Source of the DNA: Phytopseudomonas dryadis
GTDB lineage: Bacteria; Pseudomonadota; Gammaproteobacteria; Pseudomonadales; Pseudomonadaceae
Assembly: GCF_004327355.1 (NCBI RefSeq)
Contig: NZ_QJUM01000024.1
Location: 1 to 64,000 of the forward strand
Direction of reading: 5' to 3'
Length of the DNA: 64,000 bases
Part shown: one piece after another, positions 26,627-35,662 of the stretch
Layout: the number at the start of each line of letters is the position of its first letter
Position numbering within the stretch: the stretch's first letter is position 1
Program-made: the position numbers and the translations under genes
Notes under the pieces: generated by a model
What the model was told of the DNA's origin: nothing
What the model saw: only the letters and a program-made list of their open reading frames with translations
Database searches by the model: none

Positions 26627-26636
26627 CGGCGCCCTC

Positions 26637-26808
26637 GTTGGGGAGTAGCCTGCTTCCGAGACCCTGCTCGGAAGAGTCCGTATCAACACCCTCGGCCCCA
26701 TGCCGTGGTACGGATGCCTCTCGGTTGGTGAGACCAATGACAGAACCATGCCTAAAGCCGGGCGCATGGGGCTGTCATTGACTCCAATAGCCCGGCTGAG
26801 ATGTAAAC
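26637..26808 (+). promoter_or_regulatory. yybP-ykoY manganese riboswitch
   Basis: The leader has the family hallmarks: gttggggagtagcc at the 5' end, the two loops with ccgagaccc and cctctcggt-type pairing, and the closing ggttggtgagaccaatgac. The downstream platform contains AGCCGGGC (26756-26763) paired with GCCCGGCT (26790-26797) directly before the start codon, so ligand binding can free the ribosome site. It precedes mntP, the usual target of this manganese sensor. Confidence 0.92.
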
Positions 26809-26809
26809 C

Positions 26810-27379
26810 GTGAATCCCATTTCCCTGATCCTCCTCGCCCTCGCCATGTCTACGGACGCTTTCGCTGCGGCCATCGGCAAGGGCTCGAGCCTGCACAAGC
26901 CCAAATTCTCCGAAGCGCTCCGCACCGGCCTGATCTTCGGCGCCATTGAAACCGTCACGCCCGTGATTGGCTGGCTGATCGGTTTCACGGCAGCCCGGTA
27001 TGTCGAGCAATGGGATCACTGGATCGCCTTCACGCTGTTGTTGGCGCTGGGGCTGCATATGATCTACAACGGCTGCAAGACCGAAGCGCAGCACGAAACG
27101 AACGAGAAACAGAGCAAACACTCATTCTTCATTCTTGCCGTCACCGCATTCGCAACCAGTATCGATGCGCTGGCCGTAGGCATCGGGCTCGCCTTCGTCG
27201 AGGTGAACATACTGATCGCGGCGGCAGCCATCGGCCTGGCCACCATGACCATGGTCACCATTGGCGTGATGCTCGGCCGGGCCCTGGGCACGGTGGTGGG
27301 TCAACGCGCGGAGATCATTGGCGGCGTGGTGCTGATCCTCGTGGGCGCCAGCATCCTCTATGAACACACGATGATGTGA
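26810..27379 (+). CDS. mntP: Manganese efflux pump
   Basis: A 189-residue inner-membrane Mn(II) exporter with six helices in two related halves. The conserved acidic helices are LALAMSTDAFAAAIG (Asp16) and FATSIDALAVGIG. Translation appears to start at GTG (26810); an ATG at 26801 is followed at once by TAA. Expression should rise with manganese through the riboswitch above. Confidence 0.95.
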   Translation: MNPISLILLALAMSTDAFAAAIGKGSSLHKPKFSEALRTGLIFGAIETVTPVIGWLIGFTAARYVEQWDHWIAFTLLLALGLHMIYNGCKTEAQHETNEKQSKHSFFILAVTAFATSIDALAVGIGLAFVEVNILIAAAAIGLATMTMVTIGVMLGRALGTVVGQRAEIIGGVVLILVGASILYEHTMM

Positions 27380-27554
27380 GCAGCCGCTGGTCCGCCCCGC
27401 ATGCTGCTTTCGGCCGCAGTTGTCCTTGCTCACAGGCGGCGACCGGCCCGCGTGGATCGACTGCACTCTCCCTGCCGCTCGCGGTCAATTCAGGTGAACG
27501 GAGAATGCCGCGATGGCTTTTCCACGCTTGCCGGCGGCAAGAACGCACCAGAAG

Positions 27555-27593
27555 ATTCCGCGAACCGGGAAACCCGGCAACGCCTCGCGGAAT
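27555..27593 (+). other. Nested inverted repeat between mntP and the serine hydrolase
   Basis: ATTCCGCGA (27555-27563) pairs with TCGCGGAAT (27585-27593), with an inner CCGGG-aaa-CCCGG stem. It has no T run. It could be a leader structure for the next gene. Confidence 0.45.
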
Positions 27594-27631
27594 GAAATGC
27601 ACGTTGCAGAGCTTATGGATGGATCGCGACC

Positions 27632-28702
27632 ATGCGCAACCCCGCAAGCCGCCCTCTATCGGCACGCCTCCCGGTACGTCTGTTTCGCGGCCTGCTGTTC
27701 GGCGCCCTGCTCGTGGCGGGCCATGCCTCGGCGCTCGAGTCGCAGGTCGCGAAGGCCGCGGCGATCCGCGACCTCCTCGACCAGGCCGAGTCATTGACCC
27801 CGCTGAAGACGGTGATCGTGTCGCAGCACGGCAGGATCCTGTCCGAGCGCGGCTACCGGGGGCATGCGCCCACCACGCCGAGCAATATCAAGTCGGCGTC
27901 GAAGCTGGTGATCTCGGCGCTGGTCGGCATCGCCATCGACAAGGGCGTGCTCCAGGGGACCGAGCAAGCCGTTGCGCCATTGCTCTCGCGGGATCTTCCG
28001 GCCAACCCCGACCCGCGGCTGCAACGCCTGACGATCGGCGACCTGTTGTCGATGAGAGCGGGCCTGGGGTCGACCTCCGGGGCCAACTACGGCGCCTGGG
28101 TGGCAAGCCGCAACTGGGTGCGGGCCGCTCTGGCGCGCCCTTTCGAAGATGAGCCAGGCGGGCGGATGATCTACTCCACCGGCTCCACGCACCTGCTCTC
28201 CGCGATCCTGTCCCGCCAGACGGAGCGTTCCACGCTGCAACTGGCACGCGACTGGCTGGGCCCGCTCGACGCATTCGCGATCAGCGCCTGGACCCGCGAT
28301 CCGCAGGGCATCTACATGGGCGGGAACGAGATGGCCATGAGCCCGCGTTCGCTCCTGGCCTTCGGTGAGTTGTACCGCAATGGCGGGCTGAGCCCGAACG
28401 GGGAACGCCTGATCTCCAGCGCCTGGATCGACCGCTCATGGCAGCGGTATACGCGCTCTCCCTGGACGGGAGACGGGCATGGCTATGCCTGGTTCCTGGG
28501 CCGAATCGCCGGCGAGGATGTCCGCTACGGCTGGGGCTATGGCGGCCAGATGCTCTACGTGGTGCCCAGGCTGGGGCTGACGGTGGTCATGACCTCGGAC
28601 GAGCGGATCTCCGCTGCGCGCACGGGGCATCGCAACGATCTGCACGGCCTCCTGGGCCGGATCATCCAGGCACTGGCGGCGCAAACCGAGCCTGGTGCCT
28701 GA
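27632..28702 (+). CDS. Exported serine hydrolase, class C beta-lactamase fold
   Basis: A 356-residue protein with a signal peptide (basic start, hydrophobic 15-33, cleavage near ASA). The penicillin-binding fold motifs are visible: SASK at 88-91 (SxxK nucleophile), a YST segment near 178 in place of YxN, and a GWGYGGQ region near the usual KTG strand. Relatives include 6-aminohexanoate-dimer hydrolase and EstB-type esterases, so lactamase activity should not be assumed. It is transcribed alone. Confidence 0.8.
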   Translation: MRNPASRPLSARLPVRLFRGLLFGALLVAGHASALESQVAKAAAIRDLLDQAESLTPLKTVIVSQHGRILSERGYRGHAPTTPSNIKSASKLVISALVGIAIDKGVLQGTEQAVAPLLSRDLPANPDPRLQRLTIGDLLSMRAGLGSTSGANYGAWVASRNWVRAALARPFEDEPGGRMIYSTGSTHLLSAILSRQTERSTLQLARDWLGPLDAFAISAWTRDPQGIYMGGNEMAMSPRSLLAFGELYRNGGLSPNGERLISSAWIDRSWQRYTRSPWTGDGHGYAWFLGRIAGEDVRYGWGYGGQMLYVVPRLGLTVVMTSDERISAARTGHRNDLHGLLGRIIQALAAQTEPGA

Positions 28703-28780
28703 TGCTGATCAGATAAGGGGGTTCGTAGGAACTGGGGGCGCCTACGGAAGAGTGGCAAACCTCCACTCATGCAGTCGCCC

Positions 28781-28866
28781 TCGGCGCGAAGCGGTAGCGG
28801 CCATCCAGCAGGATTCGCGGTGCGGCCACCATTCGCCGCGGGGGCGCGGCTCCCACACGGGCAGGG
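28781..28866. repeat. REP-like unit preceding the composite repeat
   Basis: Matches the first ~86 bases of the next unit (28896-28981): tcggcgcgaa, gcggccatcc, gcaggattcgcgg, accattcgccgcggg. The two are direct repeats 115 bases apart. Confidence 0.75.
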
Positions 28867-28880
28867 CTGTCACCACCCTT

Positions 28881-29027
28881 GTAGGAGCGTCGACCTCGGC
28901 GCGAAACGATAGCGGCCATCCCGCAGGATTCGCGGCGCGACCACCATTCGCCGCGGGGTCGCGGCTTGTACAGGGCCCGGGAAAACCGCCGTTTTTGCGG
29001 GCCAAATGCTTGACTGACTGGCAATGA
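28881..29027. repeat. Composite ~147-bp REP-like repeat, copy 2
   Basis: Same order of blocks as 17946-18092, including the tail aaaaccgccgttttt-gcgggccaaatgcttgactgactggca. The 28703-29109 gap consists of these repeats, with no gene. Confidence 0.75.
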
Positions 29028-29109
29028 GCCTGGCGCCCAGGTTCGAACCTGCGCCAGGCTGGACGCCCGATCCTGAGCAGTGCCGAACGACGTTGCCAGC
29101 CGGCCCGCA

Positions 29110-29697
29110 TCAGGGCTTGGGCAGATAACCGGGCAGCCCCTCCAGGCGCTCGATCCAACGTGCCACGTGGTTGTATGGCTTGAGCTCCACATCGCCTTCC
29201 GGGGCCAGCACGACGTAGGGGTAGACCGCGCAATCCGCGATCGTGGGCCGCCCCAGCGCAAGCCAGTCATGGCGCTCCAGGTGCTTGTCGAGCAGCGCGA
29301 GAACCCCTGGCGACTTCGCCAGCGCCGCCGCTTGGTCCAATGCGTAGCCGAATTTCCGGACCAGGCGCGCGGCACACAGGCTGTGCTGGATTTCATTGGC
29401 GGCGAAAGACAGCCACTGGACGATGTCGGCCTGGCCCTGGGGATGGGCCGGCCACCAGGCCAGGCCCCCATAGGCGCCGGCCAGGTAGACCAGGATGGCC
29501 TGCGAATCCCGGACGACCTGCGCGCCGTCTTCCAGGACAGGCAACTGGCCCAGGGGGTTCAGCTCGGAAAGCGGTGGCCGTTTGTGCGCTCCGCCCGGAA
29601 TATCCACCGCGACCGTTTCCAGCTCGATATTGGCCAGAGCCGCGAAAAGCCTCACCTTGTAGCAGTTTCCGGACGCGTCCGCATCGTACAGTTTCAT
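29110..29697 (-). CDS. Glutathione S-transferase family protein
   Basis: A 195-residue GST: thioredoxin-like N-terminal domain with MKLYDADASGNCYKVRL (candidate Ser9 catalytic site), the cis-Pro region GQLPVLEDG and the glutathione-binding DSQAIL, then a helical C-terminal domain with GRPTIADCAVYPY. Its ATG overlaps the stop of the VOC gene (ATGA). Likely detoxifies an electrophile jointly with that protein. Confidence 0.9.
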   Translation of the reverse strand: MKLYDADASGNCYKVRLFAALANIELETVAVDIPGGAHKRPPLSELNPLGQLPVLEDGAQVVRDSQAILVYLAGAYGGLAWWPAHPQGQADIVQWLSFAANEIQHSLCAARLVRKFGYALDQAAALAKSPGVLALLDKHLERHDWLALGRPTIADCAVYPYVVLAPEGDVELKPYNHVARWIERLEGLPGYLPKP

Positions 29698-30122
29698 GGT
29701 GCTTCTCCATCGACGAGTTGATTGAATTCAAGGACATTGCCATCGGGGTCGCGGATGAACAGCGCGACTCTCCTGGGGCCGATGTGATGCGGCCCCTCGG
29801 TGATCGCGATGCCCCGTTCGCCCAGCCAGGCCTGAAGCGCCTGCAGGTCATCGACGATGAAGGCCGGGTGCGTCACCCCCGGCAGCTTCACCGGAGCGTC
29901 CAGCAGGACGTTGTGCGCAGCGGGCAGGCGCGCGCCGTTGAAGATCAGGTTGATGCGAACGCCGTCCGCGCTGAGCATCTCGTTGGCCTCGAACAGCGGA
30001 AAGCTGGCACTCTCCACGAAGCCGAGGGCCTGGTAGAAAGACATGGCGCGGTTCTTGTCGCTGACACGAATTCCGATATGGTCGTATGCCATGATTCGCG
30101 CGGGGCTGGGTCGTTGGCTCAT
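29694..30122 (-). CDS. VOC (glyoxalase/bleomycin-resistance) family protein
   Basis: A 142-residue protein with the paired beta-alpha-beta-beta-beta units of the vicinal oxygen chelate fold: YDHIGIRVSDKNRAMSFYQALGF at the front and FIRDPDGNVLEFNQ with a metal-type Glu near the end. I chose the ATG at 30122 because a GGAG ribosome site lies eight bases before it; a later ATG (MAYDHIG) has none. Co-transcribed with the GST and divergent from a LysR regulator. Confidence 0.85.
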   Translation of the reverse strand: MSQRPSPARIMAYDHIGIRVSDKNRAMSFYQALGFVESASFPLFEANEMLSADGVRINLIFNGARLPAAHNVLLDAPVKLPGVTHPAFIVDDLQALQAWLGERGIAITEGPHHIGPRRVALFIRDPDGNVLEFNQLVDGEAP

Positions 30123-30235
30123 GGGGGAAACTCCGGGTGACATCGGTGGCTGGAGTGTCCACCGAAGCCCGCGTTTCACCTATGCCGCGAACCTGACAAT
30201 AGCTATGCAGTAAACGCACAAATCGAAGGGTGGCA

Positions 30236-31138
30236 ATGGACAGGCTCAAGGCAATGGCCAATTTCGTCCGGATCGTCGATAGCGGCAGCCTGAGTTCGGC
30301 GGCAGATGCGACGGGGCAGTCCGTGGCCTCGCTGGTGCGCTCGCTGGCGGCCCTGGAACGCTACCTGGGGGTTCGCTTGTTGAACCGCAGCACCCGGCGC
30401 ATGGCCCTCACCGACGAGGGCGAAGCGTATCTGGCCTGGAGCCGCCGCGTGCTCGCCGACTTCGATGACATGGAGCAACGGCTGGAGGCGCGCGACGGCA
30501 TCGTTCGCGGGCTGCTGCGGCTGACCGCGCCCGTCGAGTTCGGCCAACGCTACCTGGCGCCGCTCGTCAACGCGTTCCTCAAGGAACATGGCGAAATGCG
30601 GATCGAGCTGGGCCTGAACGACCGGATAGTCCCCCTGCTCGATGAGCGCCTGGATCTGGCCTTGCGCATCGGCCATCTCCCCGACTCGGCCATGGTCGCG
30701 CGCCACGTCGGCGCCACTCGGCTGGTGACCTGCGCCAGCCCGGATTACCTGCGCAGCGCCCCGGCCATCGACACGCCGGAATCGCTGCGCGAGCATGCCT
30801 GCATCGCCCTGGCCTCGCACGGCCGGCACTGGTACTACCGGGACAACGGCAAGGAACGGGTCGAAGCGATCGTTGCGCGGCTGGTTTGCGACCAGATTCG
30901 AGCCGCCAGCCTGGCCTGCGTGCAGGGCGTCGGCATCACCAGGCTGATGCATTACCAGGTCGCGGACGAGCTTGCCGATGGTCGCCTGGTCAGGATTCTC
31001 AGGGATTTCGAACCCCTGGATCTGCCGATTCAACTGGTCTATCCGCACGCCTTGCAGCTCTCGCCGCGCGTGAGAGCGTTCGTCGAATGGGCCTGTCCCC
31101 GGCTGGAAAAGCTCACACCTGATCCCGATGGCGACTAG
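30236..31138 (+). CDS. LysR-family transcriptional regulator
   Basis: A 300-residue regulator with an N-terminal winged HTH (MANFVRIVDSGSLSSAADA, LEVYLGVRLLNRSTRRM-like) and a periplasmic-binding-protein-like effector domain. The ATG at 30236 has an AAGG site seven bases upstream; a GTG two codons earlier is possible. The 113-base divergent gap with the VOC-GST pair suggests it controls them, as LysR regulators usually do with divergent neighbours. Confidence 0.88.
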   Translation: MDRLKAMANFVRIVDSGSLSSAADATGQSVASLVRSLAALERYLGVRLLNRSTRRMALTDEGEAYLAWSRRVLADFDDMEQRLEARDGIVRGLLRLTAPVEFGQRYLAPLVNAFLKEHGEMRIELGLNDRIVPLLDERLDLALRIGHLPDSAMVARHVGATRLVTCASPDYLRSAPAIDTPESLREHACIALASHGRHWYYRDNGKERVEAIVARLVCDQIRAASLACVQGVGITRLMHYQVADELADGRLVRILRDFEPLDLPIQLVYPHALQLSPRVRAFVEWACPRLEKLTPDPDGD

Positions 31139-31205
31139 CGCCGGCGTTCTCCCGCCTTGCCCCGAGCAAGGCCGGGCCGCCTTCGACTCACGTGGCGTTG
31201 CTCCG

Positions 31206-34200
31206 TCAATCCAGCGACACCTGCTGCCCCGCGGTCCTGGGAGTGAGCAGCAGATACAAGGCCGGCACGACGATCAGCGCGAGTATCGAGACGGAAACCA
31301 GGCCGAAGATGATCACCAGTGTCAGTGGACGGTAGAACGCACTGCTGATGGCCAGCGGCACGAGGCCCACGATGGTGGTCACGGCAGTCGTCAGCAAGGG
31401 GCGCAGGCGTCGGGCGGAGCCGGCTGCGGCGGCCTCGGTGATGGACATGCCCTCCTTGAGGTAACCGTTCATGGTGTCGACCATGATGATGCCGTTGTTG
31501 ATGGCGATACCGATCAACGACACCAGGCCGATCATCGCGAAGAACGAGAAGGTGATGTCGAACGCCCAGAAGCCCAGCGCCGAGCCGATGATCGCAAGCG
31601 GCATGGTGGCGAAAATGATGAAGGCCTGGCGGAAGCTGCTGAACACGATGACCAGCACGCCGACGATCAGCACCACGGCGATGAGCAGGGCGATCAGCGC
31701 CGAGGTGAAGGTCTCGGCGGTATCGGCGGATTCGCCCCCCACCACGGCGCGGTAGCCGTCGGGCCAGGTCGCCTGCAGGTCGGCCAGGCGAGGCCCGGCC
31801 TCGGCCATGATCTCGCCGACCGTGCGCCCCTCGTTCTTGGCCATGACGGTGAGCGCGCGCTCGCCATTGCTGTGGGAGATCGCGATTGCCGCCTCCGACT
31901 GCGCCGGCGTGAGCAACTGGTTCAGTGCGATGGAAGCCCCGTCCTCGGTGAAGGCGCGAACCCGCGACAGCTCTTCCGTGTTACGCGGCCCTCCGGCCTC
32001 GCCAGGGCGGCTGGGCCATTCGGTTCCGAGGCGGATGTCGATGTTGTCGGTGTCACTGGCCGTGACGAAGGTGCCGACGATATCGGAGCTGAAGGCGATG
32101 CGGACCTGCGATGCCAGGTCATCATGGCCGATGCCGAAGAAGTTGGCCGCTTCACGATCGGGCCGCAGTGCCAGTTGAGGCTTGAGCATGCCGATGTTGT
32201 CCCGCACGTCGACGACGCCGCCGATATCGGCGAGCAAGGCCTGAACCTCACGGGAACGCACGAGCAGTTCGTCCATGTCGGCACCGAGCAACTGGATCTC
32301 GATCGGGTCTCCGGCGCCCGGGCCGCTGGCCTCGGGCACCACCAGCAGTTGCGCGGCGGCCACGTTGTCCTGCAGGTAGACCGTCAGCTCGCGGCGCAGC
32401 TCCTCGGCCAGTACGTAGGAATCGGCCTCACGCTCGCCACGCGGCAGAAAGATCGCCGAGAAGCCGATGAAATTCTCCGCCTCGCTCGGCTGCAGGTTGG
32501 AGGCCATGGAGCCGCCCGCGAAGGGGCTCTTCAGGCCGACCAGTTTCACCACGCTCTGGAAATAGGGTTTGCTCCTGAGAATCTCGCCCACCTCGTCCGC
32601 GACCTGCTGGGAGGTGGCCAACTGAGCGGTTGGCGGCAGCTCGATGTTGATCCCCAGGCGCTCGCCATCGGACGGCGGGAACAGTTCGATGCGCGCCTGC
32701 GTGAACGCCACCATCGACACCATGAACAGCGCGATGGCGGCCAGCACCCACAGCCATGACTGCTTGCGCGTGCGCACCACCCAGCGGGCATTCCAGCTCT
32801 CCAGGCCATTCACGGCCCTGCTCGTCACCCTGTCCGACAGGCCCTGCTGCTGGGCGCTGTCGGGCTTGCGCTGCTTGCCCAGCAAGGCCCGTGACAGCGG
32901 CAGCGAGCAGAGCATGGCGACGATGAATGAAATGACCAGGCAGACCACCGCCGTGGCGGGCAGCACGCGGATGAATTCGCCCACCGTGCCGCCGATCGAC
33001 ATCAGTGGCGCCAGGGCCAGAATGGTCGTCAGTTGCGCGGCGAATGCCGGCATCGCATAGCGCTTCACGGTAGCCAGCACGCCCTGGCCGAAGGTCTTGC
33101 CCTGAACGTAGATTTCGTCGTGCAGGCCTTCCATGAGGATGATGAACACGTCGATGATCATCACCAGCGCGATGACCATGCCGATGACCACCAGCTCGTT
33201 GAGCGAGTAGCCCATGACCAGAATGGCCAGCAGCACGCCGGCAAAGGTGATCGGCACCGACAGCCCGGCCACCACCGCCTCACGCCAGGCGATGGTCAGC
33301 AGCAGGATGACGAACACGATGGCCATGGTCTGCAGGGCGCTGACGAACACCTCGGAGAGGGCTTCCCAGATCTGCCTGGCTTCGTCCTGGGTGACGGTGT
33401 ATTCCAGGCCGACCGGCCAGGCGCCTTCCTGCTCCATCCGCGCCAGGGTACTGCGCAGCGTCTCGACCAGATTGACGGTATCGGCACCCGGCGACTTGCG
33501 CACCGAGATTTCCAGCGACGGCTCGAAGTCGCCCCCTTGCTCGACGAAGAAGGCGCGGCTGGTCTCGGTTTCCTGCATGCGGCTGACCGAGGCGATCTCA
33601 TCCAGCCGCACCGCGCGCCCGGCGCCGGCACCGCCCAGGCGGGCGACGGGTAGCGCGCGCAGGTCGGCCACATCGCGGAAGCGCCCCTCCAGGCGCACCA
33701 CCGCACCGATGCTGTCGCTGCGGATTTCGCCGAAGGGCTGTTCGATGTTGGCCTGTTGCACCGCGTTGCGCACCGTGGCTGGCGACAGGCCGAGGGCGAG
33801 CAGTCGCTCGGGGCGCAGCAGTATCTGCACGATCTCCTCGCGCTCACCGCCGATGTCCACCTCGTTGACGCCGGGTACCCGCTCGAGCGTGTCCCGGATG
33901 CGCCGCGCCTGCTCATTCATCGTGGCCGAGCCGGCAGCCCCGTGCAGGGTGAAGGTGAAGATGGGCCGGTCGTCCACCGAGGCCTGGCTGATCGTCGGGC
34001 GCTCGACGTCAGCGGGCAGTTCGGCCTCGGCGTCGGCGACCGCCGCGCGCAGGCGCGTCATCGCATCGAGCGGCTCGGCGGATGCCTCGAACTCCACGGA
34101 AATGATCGAGAAGGAATCGAACGAGGCACTGTCGACGCGGCGCACGCCCTGCAGCGTCGTCACTTCATCCTCGATGATGTCGGTGACCTGCTCTTCCATG

Positions 34201-34454
34201 GTCAGCGGGTCGGCCCCCGGCCAGGTGGTGGTGATGGTCGCCTGGGGAATGTTCAGGTCCGGCAGGGATTCCTTGACCAGTTGCGTGTAGGCCATCACGC
34301 CACCCAGCAGCAGGGTCGCGACGAGCAGAATCCCGAAGATCGGCTGCAGGAAGAAGAACCGCGCCAGCGGGTGCGCGTTGCGCACTTCCTCGCTCTCGAG
34401 CGGCGCGCTGCCAGTGGGCAATCGCTGCCCGTCGCCGGTATTCCCGGCACTCAT
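31206..34454 (-). CDS. RND efflux transporter, inner-membrane pump
   Basis: A 1082-residue pump of the AcrB/HAE class: one helix, a large periplasmic loop, a six-helix block, a second loop and the final helices. TM4 reads GMVIALVMIIDVFIILMEG, so the first of the two AcrB aspartates is kept but the second is Val. The TM10-11 region reads SLIGIAINNGIIMVDTMN. The start overlaps the stop of the adaptor gene. It is the last gene of a tetR-OMF-adaptor-pump operon. Substrates are unknown. Confidence 0.9.
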   Translation of the reverse strand: MSAGNTGDGQRLPTGSAPLESEEVRNAHPLARFFFLQPIFGILLVATLLLGGVMAYTQLVKESLPDLNIPQATITTTWPGADPLTMEEQVTDIIEDEVTTLQGVRRVDSASFDSFSIISVEFEASAEPLDAMTRLRAAVADAEAELPADVERPTISQASVDDRPIFTFTLHGAAGSATMNEQARRIRDTLERVPGVNEVDIGGEREEIVQILLRPERLLALGLSPATVRNAVQQANIEQPFGEIRSDSIGAVVRLEGRFRDVADLRALPVARLGGAGAGRAVRLDEIASVSRMQETETSRAFFVEQGGDFEPSLEISVRKSPGADTVNLVETLRSTLARMEQEGAWPVGLEYTVTQDEARQIWEALSEVFVSALQTMAIVFVILLLTIAWREAVVAGLSVPITFAGVLLAILVMGYSLNELVVIGMVIALVMIIDVFIILMEGLHDEIYVQGKTFGQGVLATVKRYAMPAFAAQLTTILALAPLMSIGGTVGEFIRVLPATAVVCLVISFIVAMLCSLPLSRALLGKQRKPDSAQQQGLSDRVTSRAVNGLESWNARWVVRTRKQSWLWVLAAIALFMVSMVAFTQARIELFPPSDGERLGINIELPPTAQLATSQQVADEVGEILRSKPYFQSVVKLVGLKSPFAGGSMASNLQPSEAENFIGFSAIFLPRGEREADSYVLAEELRRELTVYLQDNVAAAQLLVVPEASGPGAGDPIEIQLLGADMDELLVRSREVQALLADIGGVVDVRDNIGMLKPQLALRPDREAANFFGIGHDDLASQVRIAFSSDIVGTFVTASDTDNIDIRLGTEWPSRPGEAGGPRNTEELSRVRAFTEDGASIALNQLLTPAQSEAAIAISHSNGERALTVMAKNEGRTVGEIMAEAGPRLADLQATWPDGYRAVVGGESADTAETFTSALIALLIAVVLIVGVLVIVFSSFRQAFIIFATMPLAIIGSALGFWAFDITFSFFAMIGLVSLIGIAINNGIIMVDTMNGYLKEGMSITEAAAAGSARRLRPLLTTAVTTIVGLVPLAISSAFYRPLTLVIIFGLVSVSILALIVVPALYLLLTPRTAGQQVSLD

Positions 34455-35662
34455 GGCGCACGCTCGTCCGCGCCGATGACGCGGACCTGCTGCCCGTCAT
34501 TCAGCGCCGCACGGCCATCAGTCACGACCAGTTCGCCCACTTCCAGCCCAGCCGTCACGGCCCGGTAATCGCCAGACTGCTGAGCCAGTTCGACGCGCCG
34601 CTCGCTGACCGTCCCCCTCTCCTCGTCCGCCACGAACACGAACGCCTGGTCATTGCGGAAACGCAAGGCTTCGAGGGGAACGACCAGTGCATCGTCGACG
34701 CTCGGCTCGGCGATCCACACGGCGACGAACTCGCCATCCTGCAACCCGGTTTCATTGCCCCGGGTATGCACGATGACTTCGAAGGTGCGCGTCTCCGGGT
34801 CGAGCGAGGGACTGATGGCATAGACCTGGCCGTCGATCCGTGCCTTGGCCCTGGCGGGGTCGACGTCCTGTCCGTCAACCGATGCGTTCTCGCCGATCAC
34901 CGCCCGGGCACCGGTGGTGATCTGCCGGAAGTTGTACGAAGGCAGATCGACCCGTACTTCGAAACGGTCCGGGTCGATGACCATGGCCGGTACCGTGCGC
35001 AAGGCATTCTGCTCGGTGTCGGCCTGCAAGGTATTGGGCATGAAGTACCGGCCCTTCTCTATGTTGAGCCGCGCCAGCACGCCATCGATGGGCGACACCA
35101 GGCGCGATTCATCGACGCTGAGCTGCGCCTGGGCGAGTTCGGCGCGAGCGTTGTCGCGTACCGCCCTGGCCTGCTGCACTTGCACCCTGGCCTCATCGAG
35201 CTCCTGCCGGGAGGCCGAACGCTGCTCGATCAGGGTTTCATAGCGCTTCTGGGTGACCTCGGCGAGCCTCAGGCTCGCCTGGGCCTCGGCAAGGGAAGCC
35301 TTGGCTGCCTGCAGATCGGCCTCCACCCGCTCGGGCGCCTGATGAGCGATCAACTGGCCGGCCTTGACCGGCATCCCCACGCGCAGTCGTGCGTCGACGT
35401 GGGAGACCACCCCCTGCTGGGTGAATGTCAGGAATTCCCGCTGCCGCGAACGGGCAGTGCCCTGGCTGTATACCCAGGCCTGCAACTGGCGCCGCTCCAC
35501 GGCCACGACATTGACGCTGACGGCGCCTTTGCCGCTTGCCTGCTGCCGGTCGGCTTGCGGCTCGCTGGGTTCGGATTTGTCGCCACAGGCCGCAAGGCTG
35601 ATCAGGGCAAGGGCACCGAGGGTGCTACGACAGTATCGGGTCATGGCTGGGCTTATCGTCAT
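34451..35662 (-). CDS. RND efflux periplasmic adaptor, lipoprotein
   Basis: A 403-residue membrane-fusion protein. The signal ends in the lipobox LAAC (ALISLAACGDKS). Lipoyl-like halves, a coiled-coil hairpin (ADLQAAKASLAEAQASLRLAE...EARVQVQQARAVRDNARAELA) and a beta-barrel follow in the usual order. The start at 35662 overlaps the stop of the outer-membrane gene; MTRYC at 35644 is an alternative that also retains the signal. Confidence 0.9.
   Translation of the reverse strand: MTISPAMTRYCRSTLGALALISLAACGDKSEPSEPQADRQQASGKGAVSVNVVAVERRQLQAWVYSQGTARSRQREFLTFTQQGVVSHVDARLRVGMPVKAGQLIAHQAPERVEADLQAAKASLAEAQASLRLAEVTQKRYETLIEQRSASRQELDEARVQVQQARAVRDNARAELAQAQLSVDESRLVSPIDGVLARLNIEKGRYFMPNTLQADTEQNALRTVPAMVIDPDRFEVRVDLPSYNFRQITTGARAVIGENASVDGQDVDPARAKARIDGQVYAISPSLDPETRTFEVIVHTRGNETGLQDGEFVAVWIAEPSVDDALVVPLEALRFRNDQAFVFVADEERGTVSERRVELAQQSGDYRAVTAGLEVGELVVTDGRAALNDGQQVRVIGADERAP

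Noticed and set aside
26801..26806. ATG-TAA as a minimal upstream reading frame of mntP
   Set aside because: It lies within the riboswitch expression platform and could be chance; there is no separate ribosome site.
27401..27595. Small open frame between mntP and the serine hydrolase
   Set aside because: It is Arg/Ser-rich without a ribosome site or motif and overlaps the inverted repeat.
28781..29027. Direct repeats considered as a CRISPR array
   Set aside because: Only two units, 86 bases long, with diverged sequence and no regular spacers; they are REP-like elements.
34996..35300. Coiled-coil segment as a separate gene
   Set aside because: It is the alpha-hairpin of the adaptor protein in a continuous frame.
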